A DNA stretch of 64,000 nt from Salipiger sp. H15 (lineage in GTDB: Bacteria; Pseudomonadota; Alphaproteobacteria; Rhodobacterales; Rhodobacteraceae): the NCBI RefSeq assembly GCF_040409955.1, contig NZ_CP123385.1:434001-498000 (forward strand). Reading direction: 5' to 3'. Under the pieces are notes generated by a model. That model had not been told where the DNA came from. It searched no databases and saw only the letters and a list, made by a program, of their open reading frames with translations. A program made the position numbers and the translations under genes. Positions 57,126 to 64,000 of this stretch are shown piece after piece. The stretch's first letter is position 1, and each line of letters starts with the position of its first letter.

Positions 57126-57482
57126 ATGAGCAAACTCACCCGCCTTGCCCCCGAGGGCAGCAACGGCCTCGAAGCCTGCGCCGTCGTTCCTGCAGAGTCG
57201 CTGCTGCCCGGCTCCGCCCAGCCCGTCGAACGCGGCGCGATCGAGCTGTCGGACGGCGAGACCACCGGCGGCATCTGGGAAGCCACGCCCTATGCCGAGC
57301 GCTTCGACAACTACCCGTTCCACGAGATGGCGCATGTCGTCTCGGGCCGCGTGACCATCACCCCCGAAGGCGGCGCGGCGCAGAGCTTCGGCCCGGGCGA
57401 GACCTACCTGATGGAGAAGGGCTTCACCGGCACCTTCGAAGTCACCGAGACGCTGCGCAAGTTCTACTTCATCGCGGCCTGA
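57126..57482 (+). CDS. Cupin-domain protein (DUF861-like)
   Basis: The 118-residue protein is a single cupin barrel (TTGGIWEATPYAERFDNYPFHEMAHVVSGRVTITPEGG and FGPGETYLMEKGFTGTFEVTE) of the DUF861 type also found in (S)-ureidoglycine aminohydrolase-like proteins. The usual metal His set is incomplete: FHEMAHVVSG has two His, but the GxxH-type ligands are not clear. In other polyamine operons such cupins occur next to PuuB/PuuC-like genes, but their role is unknown. It is 24 bases after the dehydrogenase gene. Confidence 0.85.
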   Translation: MSKLTRLAPEGSNGLEACAVVPAESLLPGSAQPVERGAIELSDGETTGGIWEATPYAERFDNYPFHEMAHVVSGRVTITPEGGAAQSFGPGETYLMEKGFTGTFEVTETLRKFYFIAA

Positions 57483-57512
57483 CCGGGCGCGAAAGACCGG
57501 AGGAGACCCGAC

Positions 57513-59192
57513 ATGACCCCGAGTGCCGACACGATCCTGTTCAACGCCGCCCTGCTCACCATGGATCCCGCGCGCCCCGGCGCGACGGCCCTGGCGATCG
57601 AGGGCGGGAAGATCGTGGCGCTCGGGGAAGATGCCGAGGTCCTGGCCCTTCGGGGCCCCTCCACCCGCGTCATCGACGCCAAGGGGCGCACGGTGATGCC
57701 CGGCCTCAACGAGAGCCACATCCACCTCTTCGTCGGCGCGGTGGAGCTCTCGCAGCTCTCGCTCTTCGAGCGGTCAGGCTTCGAGACCATCAAGGGCCTG
57801 ATCCGCGCCTATGCCGCCGGGAACCCCGGCCTGCCCATCGTGCTTTGCGGCAGCGCCGACTATACCATCCTCGGGGGTGGTCGCAGCCTCGACCGGCACG
57901 TGCTGGACGAGATCCTGCCGGACCGACCGCTGGCGCTGATGTCGCCGGACCACCACACCGTCTGGGCCAACACCGCCGCGCTCGACAAGGCCGGGCTGCT
58001 GCACGGGCGCCCGCTGGCGCCGGGCAACGAGGTGGTGATGGGCGCGGACGGGCTGGCCACCGGCGAGCTGCAGGAGGCCGAGGCCTTCGCGCCGATCTAC
58101 GACCTCACGCCAAGCGGCGGGCGCGACCGGCTCGGGATGATCTCCGGCCTCGATCCCGCGACCCCGCCCTCGCCCGGGGAGCGTGCCGCCGACAAGGAGG
58201 TGCTCGAGCGCGGGCTGCGGCACCTTGCCTCCTTCGGCATCACCAGCTTCCAGAACATGGACGGCAACCGCTACACGCTGGAGCTTCTGGCCGAGCTCGA
58301 GCAGGAGGGCCGTCTGCTCTGCCGCGGCCGCGTGCCCGCGCGCTACGTCTCGGGCAGCGTCGGGGACGCGCTGGACCGCGCCGAAGAGATGCGCGACGCC
58401 TTCGCCACCCCCATGCTGACCTCCGGCGCGGTGAAGTTCTTCATCGACGGCGTGCTCGACAGCTACACCGCGGTGATGAGCGCCCCCTACGAGGGCCGCC
58501 CCGACTGGTCCGGCGAGCCGCGTTTCGAGCCCGAGTCCTTCAAATCCGTCTGCACCGAGGCCGACGCCCGCGGCCTGCAGATCGCCGTGCATTCGATCGG
58601 CGACCGGGCAACGCAGATCGTGCTCGATGCCTTTGCCGCGGCCCGCGCGCAGAACGGCGCGCGCGACAGCCGCCATCGCATCGAGCACCTCGAAGTGGTG
58701 CGCGAGGAGGATTTCGCCCGGCTGAGGGATCTCGGCGTCACCGCCTCGATGCAGCCGCCGCACCCCCCGGGGCAATGCGGGTTGCCCTTCGAGCCGACGA
58801 TCACCCGCATCGGCCGCGCCAACTGGCCGCGCGCCTATGCCTGGCGGCGGATGCGCGACGAGGGCATCCCGCTGATCCTCTCGTCCGACTGGCCGGTCTC
58901 ATCGGTCGATCCCTGGGCCTCGATCCAGTCCGCGATGACCCGGCAGCCCTGGTGCGACAGCCAACCCGACAACCGCCAGACGCTGGACGAGGCGCTGATG
59001 GCCTATACCACGACCGCCGCCTATGCCGAGTTCGCCGAAGGCACCAAGGGCATGCTGCGCGAGGGCTTCCTCGGTGACGTCGTGCTGCTCGACCGCGACC
59101 TTTCGGCGACCGCGCCCGGGGACATGGCGGGCGTGCGCGCGCTGCTGACCATCTGCGGCGGCAGGGTCACCCACGAAGACGCGGCGCTCTGA
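57513..59192 (+). CDS. YtcJ-type metal-dependent amidohydrolase
   Basis: The 559-residue protein belongs to amidohydrolase family 3 (YtcJ/NfdA-like). Features are the MPGLNESHIHLF metal motif, FFIDGVLDSYTAVM, VHSIGDRA, HRIEHLEVV and LSSDWPVSSVDPW. Known relatives include N-substituted formamide deformylases. Its place directly after the cupin gene, 30 bases apart on the same strand, suggests it hydrolyses an N-acyl or amide derivative of the transported amine, but that is inference. No signal peptide is present. Confidence 0.88.
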   Translation: MTPSADTILFNAALLTMDPARPGATALAIEGGKIVALGEDAEVLALRGPSTRVIDAKGRTVMPGLNESHIHLFVGAVELSQLSLFERSGFETIKGLIRAYAAGNPGLPIVLCGSADYTILGGGRSLDRHVLDEILPDRPLALMSPDHHTVWANTAALDKAGLLHGRPLAPGNEVVMGADGLATGELQEAEAFAPIYDLTPSGGRDRLGMISGLDPATPPSPGERAADKEVLERGLRHLASFGITSFQNMDGNRYTLELLAELEQEGRLLCRGRVPARYVSGSVGDALDRAEEMRDAFATPMLTSGAVKFFIDGVLDSYTAVMSAPYEGRPDWSGEPRFEPESFKSVCTEADARGLQIAVHSIGDRATQIVLDAFAAARAQNGARDSRHRIEHLEVVREEDFARLRDLGVTASMQPPHPPGQCGLPFEPTITRIGRANWPRAYAWRRMRDEGIPLILSSDWPVSSVDPWASIQSAMTRQPWCDSQPDNRQTLDEALMAYTTTAAYAEFAEGTKGMLREGFLGDVVLLDRDLSATAPGDMAGVRALLTICGGRVTHEDAAL

Positions 59193-59286
59193 CGTGCCCG
59201 GCGGGCCAGAGACTGCCGGCCCTTCACCCCTTGGACTTTCCGCGCGAACCCGTCAAAATCGCCCGACCCAGTCCAAGGCCGGATCC

Positions 59287-60228
59287 ATGGTGAAACGCGA
59301 GACCCCGAATGCCGCGCTCGGGCGGCGCGTCAACTTCTCCGTCGAGAGCATCGACATCCGGCTGATCCGGATCTTCATGACCGTGGTCGAGGCCGGCGGC
59401 ATGACCGCGGCGCAGGGCGAGCTCAACCTCGCGCTCTCGACCGTCTCCGAGAAGATCTCCTCTCTGGAAAAGCGCTTCGGCGTGCGGCTCTGCCGCCGCG
59501 GCCGCACCGGCTTTGCCCTGACCGACGCGGGCGAACAGTTCTACCAGGAATGCGAGCGGCTCGTCTCGGCGCTCGACCAGTTCGGCCAGCGCACCATGGC
59601 CCTGGGCTCGCGCATGCCGCGCAGTTTCACGCTCGGGCTGGTCGACAACATGGTCACCTACCCGAAGAACGGCGTCTCGGGCGCCATCGCCGATTTCGCC
59701 GACCGCGCCCCCGAGGTGCACCTGAAGCTGGTCACGCTGAACCCGTCGGAGCTCTTGAGCGAGGTGCTCGCGCGCCGCGTCGACATGGTGGTGGGCAGTT
59801 TCCCGAAGGTGGCGCTGGGGCTCGACTACATCGACCTCTTCGACGAGCAGCAGAACTTCTACTGCGCCGAGGGGCACCCGCTCTTCACCGTGCCCGACGC
59901 CGAGATCGCCATCGAGACGGTGCGCGACCACCGGATCATCTCGCGCGGCTACTGGGGATCGCGCGACACCCGCATCTTCGCGATCACCGCGCCGCATGCC
60001 ACGGTGGTCGACATGGAGGCCGAGGCGCACCTGATCCTGTCGGGGCGCTACCTCGGCTACCTGCCCGACCACATGGCCGACGCGCTGGCGCGGACCGTGC
60101 CGCTGCGGGTGATCCGGCCCGATCTCTTTTCCTACAAGGCGCGCTTCCAGATCGCGCTGCGGCCGAACTGGGAACGCCACCCGGCGACGAAGCTGATGGT
60201 CGAAAGCCTGCGCGCCCGGCTTGGCTGA
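59287..60228 (+). CDS. LysR-family transcriptional regulator
   Basis: The 313-residue regulator has an N-terminal winged HTH (about 20-80, IRIFMTVVEAGGMTAAQGELNLALSTVSEKISSLEKRFGVRLC) and a periplasmic-binding-like effector domain. It follows the amidohydrolase gene by 94 bases on the same strand and probably controls the amine operon. The ATG at 59287 has GGCCGGATCC upstream with only a weak ribosome site. It converges with hutD, 14 bases apart. Confidence 0.9.
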   Translation: MVKRETPNAALGRRVNFSVESIDIRLIRIFMTVVEAGGMTAAQGELNLALSTVSEKISSLEKRFGVRLCRRGRTGFALTDAGEQFYQECERLVSALDQFGQRTMALGSRMPRSFTLGLVDNMVTYPKNGVSGAIADFADRAPEVHLKLVTLNPSELLSEVLARRVDMVVGSFPKVALGLDYIDLFDEQQNFYCAEGHPLFTVPDAEIAIETVRDHRIISRGYWGSRDTRIFAITAPHATVVDMEAEAHLILSGRYLGYLPDHMADALARTVPLRVIRPDLFSYKARFQIALRPNWERHPATKLMVESLRARLG

Positions 60229-60242
60229 CGCGCAGGGGAGCT

Positions 60243-60797
60243 TCAGGCTTCGCTGATCTCGATGGTCACCAGCGCGTCGCCCTGCGGCGCGAGCGCGTCG
60301 GTATCGGGCGCCTCGGCGAGCCGGGCGAGGTCGTGGCGCAGGAGGCCGATCTGCGGCAGATCATCAAGCGCGAAGACGAGGCAGGTCAGGCCCGCCCCGC
60401 TGCCCCGCCGCGGCGCGCCGCGGTAGACCTCGGCCCGGTAGGGCGCGCGGACCATGACGTTGAGGTCGAGCAGTTCCGGCCCCAGCAGGTCGCAGTCGCA
60501 GGCCACCTCGCCGCTGAAGCCGAAGGGCGCGTCCGCCTCCCCCAGCACCCGCGCGCTCCCGTCCGGGAAGCTGAGCCGCATCGGCCCGCCCTCGATGACG
60601 GTCAGGCTGCGCTGCACGCCCGGAAAGCTCGAGAACGGCCCGGACTGCGCGACCTTGGCGGTGCTGATGCGCCAGCCGAAGGCATCGAAGCCCGCGCCCT
60701 CGGGAACGCAGAGGATCTCCGCCGTCTCGCCGCCACCGTTCTTCCAGGGCGCGAAGCAGCGCTCCGCCCCCCGGTGAATTTCCGAAAAATTGGTCAC
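60243..60797 (-). CDS. hutD: HutD family protein
   Basis: The 184-residue protein is a HutD double-cupin protein ([44 protein letters not shown]). In Pseudomonas HutD limits hut operon activity, perhaps by binding formylglutamate. Its GTG start overlaps the hutU stop (GTGA on the minus strand), so it is translationally coupled to urocanase. Confidence 0.93.
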   Translation of the reverse strand: MTNFSEIHRGAERCFAPWKNGGGETAEILCVPEGAGFDAFGWRISTAKVAQSGPFSSFPGVQRSLTVIEGGPMRLSFPDGSARVLGEADAPFGFSGEVACDCDLLGPELLDLNVMVRAPYRAEVYRGAPRRGSGAGLTCLVFALDDLPQIGLLRHDLARLAEAPDTDALAPQGDALVTIEISEA

Positions 60798-62485
60798 CCC
60801 AGGATCCCCGGCAGGTTGAGTTGATGCTCGCGGGCGCAGTCGATTGCGATCTCGTAGCCCGCGTCCGCGTGGCGCATAACGCCTGTCGCCGGGTCATTCC
60901 AGAGCACGCGGGCGAGGCGCTTGTCCGCCGCCTCCGACCCGTCGCAGCAGATCACCATGCCCGAGTGCTGCGAGAAGCCCATGCCGACGCCGCCGCCGTG
61001 GTGCAGCGACACCCAGGTCGCGCCCGAGGCGGTGTTGAGCAGCGCGTTCAGCAGCGGCCAGTCCGAGACCGCGTCCGAGCCGTCCTTCATGGCTTCCGTC
61101 TCGCGGTTCGGCGAGGCCACCGAGCCGCTGTCGAGGTGGTCGCGGCCGATCACGATCGGTGCCTTCAGCTCGCCGTTCCGCACCATCTCGTTGAACGCGA
61201 GGCCGAGCTTGTGGCGCAGCCCGAGCCCGACCCAGCAGATCCGCGCCGGCAGGCCCTGGAAGGCGATGCGCTCGCGCGCCATGTCGAGCCAGTTGTGCAG
61301 GTGCGGGTCATCGACCAGCTCCTTCACCTTGGCGTCGGTCTTGTAGATGTCCTCGGGGTCACCCGAGAGCGCCGCCCAGCGGAACGGGCCGACGCCGCGG
61401 CAGAACAGCGGGCGGATGTAGGCCGGCACGAAACCGGGGAAGGCGAAGGCGTCCTCGAGCCCCTCCTCCAGCGCCATCTGGCGGATGTTGTTGCCGTAAT
61501 CCAGCGTCGGCACGCCGGCGTTCCAGAACTCCACCATCGCCGCGACGTGGTCGCGCATGGACGCTTTCGCGGCCTTGGTCACCCCCTTCGGGTCGCTCTC
61601 CTGCCTGGCGCGCCATTCGGCGACGCTCCAGCCCTTCGGCAGGTAGCCGTGCACCGGGTCATGCGCCGAGGTCTGGTCGGTGACGATGTCCGGCCGGCCG
61701 TTCGGCAGCGGCTCGCCCGCCTTCATCCGGCGCACCAGCTCGGGGAAGACGTCGGCGGCGTTGGCGATCAGCGCGACGGATTTCGCCTCGCCCGCCTTGG
61801 TCCAGCGGTCGATCATCGCCAGCGCCTCGTCGAGCGAATGGGTCTTCTCGTCGCAGTAGCGGGTGCGGATGCGGAAGTCGGCGCGGGTCTCGTCGCATTC
61901 GACGGCAAGGCAGCAGGCCCCGGCCATGACCGCCGCCAGCGGCTGCGCGCCACCCATGCCGCCAAGGCCCCCGGTGAGGATCCACTTGCCCTTGAGGTCG
62001 CCCGCGTAGTGCTGGCGGCCGGCCTCGACGAAGGTCTCGTAGGTGCCCTGCACGATGCCCTGGGCGCCGATGTAGATCCAGGACCCGGCGGTCATCTGGC
62101 CGTACATGGCGAGGCCCTTTTTATCCAGCTCGTTGAAATGGTCCCAGTTCGCCCAGTGCGGCACGAGGTTCGAGTTGGCGATCAGCACGCGCGGCGCGTC
62201 GGGATGGGTGCGGAAGACACCGACCGGCTTGCCGGACTGCACCAGCAGCGTCTCGTCCTCCTCGAGCTTCTTCAGCGCGTCGACGATGCGGTCGAAGTCC
62301 TGCCAGGTGCGGGCGGCGCGGCCGATGCCGCCGTAGACCACCAGCTCGTGCGGGTTCTCGGCGACGTCCGGGTGCAGGTTGTTCATCAGCATCCGCATCG
62401 GCGCCTCGGTCAGCCAGGACTTGGCGGTGATCTCGGTGCCGGTCGCGGGGTAGACGTCGCGCTGGTTGTGGCGGGGGTTGGTCAT
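60794..62485 (-). CDS. hutU: Urocanate hydratase
   Basis: HutU converts urocanate to imidazolone propionate using tightly bound NAD+. The 563-residue protein shows the family start ([27 protein letters not shown]), the NAD-binding [13 protein letters not shown], and the C-terminal [18 protein letters not shown] motif. The start at 62485 has AGGAGACC upstream. It lies between hutF (46 bases) and hutD (overlap). Confidence 0.97.
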   Translation of the reverse strand: MTNPRHNQRDVYPATGTEITAKSWLTEAPMRMLMNNLHPDVAENPHELVVYGGIGRAARTWQDFDRIVDALKKLEEDETLLVQSGKPVGVFRTHPDAPRVLIANSNLVPHWANWDHFNELDKKGLAMYGQMTAGSWIYIGAQGIVQGTYETFVEAGRQHYAGDLKGKWILTGGLGGMGGAQPLAAVMAGACCLAVECDETRADFRIRTRYCDEKTHSLDEALAMIDRWTKAGEAKSVALIANAADVFPELVRRMKAGEPLPNGRPDIVTDQTSAHDPVHGYLPKGWSVAEWRARQESDPKGVTKAAKASMRDHVAAMVEFWNAGVPTLDYGNNIRQMALEEGLEDAFAFPGFVPAYIRPLFCRGVGPFRWAALSGDPEDIYKTDAKVKELVDDPHLHNWLDMARERIAFQGLPARICWVGLGLRHKLGLAFNEMVRNGELKAPIVIGRDHLDSGSVASPNRETEAMKDGSDAVSDWPLLNALLNTASGATWVSLHHGGGVGMGFSQHSGMVICCDGSEAADKRLARVLWNDPATGVMRHADAGYEIAIDCAREHQLNLPGILG

Positions 62486-62531
62486 CTCGGGGTCTCCTCG
62501 GGGGGCGGAAAGTCGGTGGTGTGCGGGCGGG

Positions 62532-63896
62532 TCAGGACTGGATCTTGCGGAGCACCGCGGCAAAGCGCGGGGCGATCTGTTCGTCGAGCGCGTGGCGCCC
62601 GTTCTCGATGACCTTGCGGCCGCGCACCGTGACGTCGCGGATCGCCCGGTCGCCAAGCGCGAAGATCCAGCGGTCGATCAGCGCGTCGTCCTGCGCTGTG
62701 GCAAGGAAGGGATGCTCGGGGTCGAGCGCCAGCCAGCTTGCCGGGGCGCCGACCTGAAGCCCGGCTGCGGAAAGACCGGCCGCCTGGTGCCCGCCCGCCA
62801 GCGCGCCATCCAGAAGGCGACGGCCGGTCGAGCTGCCTTCGCCCGCCGCGAGGCAGTTGCGGGCGCGGTCGCGCAGGCGCTGGCTGTATTCCAGCAGGCG
62901 CAGTTCCTCGGCCACCGAGGTCGCCACGTGGCTGTCGGTGCCGACGCCGAACCGCCCGCCCTGCGCGAGGAAGTCCCGCGCCTCGAAGATGCCGTCGCCG
63001 AGGTTGGCCTCGGTCGCCGGGCAGAGCCCCGCCACCGCGCCGCTCTGCGCCATGCGGGTGATCTCGGTGTCGGTGAGGTGGGTCGCGTGGATCAGGCACC
63101 AGCGCGCATCGACCGGCATCTCGTCCAGCAGCCATTCGACCGGGCGCCGGCCGGACCAGGCGAGCGAGGCCTCGACCTCGCGCATCTGCTCGGCGACGTG
63201 GATGTGGATCGGGGCCGCTTCCGGCAGCTCGGCGAGGATGGCGCGCATCTGTTCGGGCGTGGCGGCGCGCAGCGAGTGGATGGCACAGCCGGCAAGCTGG
63301 CCGTCCTCGGCGGCGCGGGCGCGCACCGTTTCCATGAGGCGCAGGTAGCCCTCGACGTCGTGCAGGAAGGGGCGTTGGCCCGCGACCGGCGGCACGCCGC
63401 CGAAGTCGGACTGCGCGTAGAAGACCGGCAGCAGGGTGAGGCTGATGCCGCTCTGCTTCGCCGCCTCGAACTGGCGCAGCGAGGTCTCGGCGGGGTTGGC
63501 ATAGGGCGTGCCCGTGCCGTCGTGGTGCTGGTAGTGGAACTCGACGAGGTGGCCGAAGCCACCCTTCAGGAGCTCGATCTGCAGGTAGAGCGCGACGGTC
63601 TCGATGTCGTCGGGGGTCATGCTGGCGACGCAGCGGTACATGCGGTCGCGCCAGGTCCAGAAGCTGTCGGCGCTGGGGCCCGCGACCTCGGCAAGGCCGG
63701 CCATGGCGCGCTGGAAGGCGTGGGAGTGCAGGTTCGTGAGCGCCGGCACCATGATCTCGACCTCGGCCATGCCCGGAGCGCGCGTGGCGCCCTGCTCGAC
63801 CCGCTCGATGTCGCCGTCGGCCGAGATGCCGATCACCACGTCCGTCGCCCAGCCTGTCGGCAGCAGCGCCTTCCTAGCGAAAACCTGAGAAGCCAT
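62532..63896 (-). CDS. hutF: Formimidoylglutamate deiminase
   Basis: HutF hydrolyses N-formimino-L-glutamate to N-formyl-L-glutamate and ammonia, defining the five-step histidine degradation route that ends with formylglutamate hydrolase. The 454-residue amidohydrolase has metal ligands H57 and H59 in [13 protein letters not shown] in the middle, a His in LIHATHL, and Asp in GTDSHV. The start has GAGGGATC upstream. It is the first hut gene visible in the operon; hutH, hutI and hutG are not in the window. Confidence 0.95.
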   Translation of the reverse strand: MASQVFARKALLPTGWATDVVIGISADGDIERVEQGATRAPGMAEVEIMVPALTNLHSHAFQRAMAGLAEVAGPSADSFWTWRDRMYRCVASMTPDDIETVALYLQIELLKGGFGHLVEFHYQHHDGTGTPYANPAETSLRQFEAAKQSGISLTLLPVFYAQSDFGGVPPVAGQRPFLHDVEGYLRLMETVRARAAEDGQLAGCAIHSLRAATPEQMRAILAELPEAAPIHIHVAEQMREVEASLAWSGRRPVEWLLDEMPVDARWCLIHATHLTDTEITRMAQSGAVAGLCPATEANLGDGIFEARDFLAQGGRFGVGTDSHVATSVAEELRLLEYSQRLRDRARNCLAAGEGSSTGRRLLDGALAGGHQAAGLSAAGLQVGAPASWLALDPEHPFLATAQDDALIDRWIFALGDRAIRDVTVRGRKVIENGRHALDEQIAPRFAAVLRKIQS

Positions 63897-63910
63897 GATC
63901 CCTCGCGCAA

Positions 63911-63930
63911 GATGTATATGCTTGTATATG
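63911..63930. promoter_or_regulatory. Repeated TGTATATG motif upstream of hutF, candidate HutC operator
   Basis: Two copies of TGTATATG (63913-63920 and 63923-63930) lie 10 bases apart, 15-35 bases upstream of the hutF start. HutC regulators of the GntR family recognise TGTATA-type half-sites, so this is a plausible operator. The repeat is direct rather than a clean palindrome. Confidence 0.55.
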
Positions 63931-64000
63931 GAACTTGCGGGCAGGTTCTTGCAAGCCCTTCCTGCGGGGTGCGGCGATTTTCCTGCCGGCGCGCTGCGAG

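Noticed and set aside
56123..59077. Open frame of 984 codons on the plus strand, out of frame with annotated genes
   Set aside because: It overlaps the aldehyde dehydrogenase, cupin and amidohydrolase genes in another frame and has an Arg/Gly/Pro-rich composition typical of shadow frames in GC-rich DNA.

Overview
The window is a gene-dense, GC-rich chromosomal segment from an alphaproteobacterium, most likely of the order Rhodobacterales (roseobacter group, Salipiger-like). This is inferred from the family make-up: a one-step 5-aminolevulinate synthase with a perfect FNR box upstream, neighbourhoods such as ispG beside a RodZ-like HTH protein, surE-pcm-nlpD and rplY-pth, many alphaproteobacterial-type proteins, and strong G/C third-position bias. 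I found no rRNA, tRNA, CRISPR array, insertion sequence or prophage. Almost everything is intact core or metabolic genome.

Layout. 0-9 kb: cell-wall amidase, a class I aminotransferase, M48 metalloprotease with TPR, DsbA-like thiol oxidoreductase, a membrane histidine kinase, ispG and a RodZ-like protein with a duplicated C-terminal domain. 9-19 kb: hemA, an M20 peptidase, a small membrane protein, a divergent glycosyltransferase/sulfotransferase-like pair, a cytochrome b561-YceI fusion, a cysteine synthase, pyrC and pyrE. 19-32 kb: dnaB, then alr-mlaE-mlaF-small membrane protein as an overlapping operon, an HNH nuclease, a PqiA-like protein, a coiled-coil membrane protein, radA, cvpA, purF, a small PilP-like protein and an SDR enzyme. 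32-45 kb: a leaderless solute-binding-fold protein, surE-pcm-nlpD-like, a hydratase, the bo3-type quinol oxidase operon cyoABCD-surf1, an MFS carrier, rplY, an ABM monooxygenase, pth and a DUF2237 protein.

45-60 kb is the most coherent metabolic block. It has an XRE-cupin regulator divergent from gabT-gabD, an agmatinase-family ureohydrolase, and a divergent seven-gene operon (polyamine-type ABC transporter, FAD oxidase, aldehyde dehydrogenase, cupin) followed by a YtcJ-type amidohydrolase and a LysR regulator. Together they read as uptake of a polyamine or guanidino compound and its oxidation through GABA to succinate. The block ends in a hut operon (hutF-hutU-hutD, minus strand) for histidine degradation by the formiminoglutamate deiminase route; the genes upstream of hutF lie outside the window.

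No clearly new defence or mobile system is visible. The items most worth a second look are the unexplained cupin and amidohydrolase in the polyamine block with its palindrome-rich control region, a dispersed intergenic element sharing an identical 20-mer at two sites, the Met/His-rich tail on CyoD, the duplicated DUF4115-like domain, the leaderless binding-protein fold, and the EVE-like/HNH protein.
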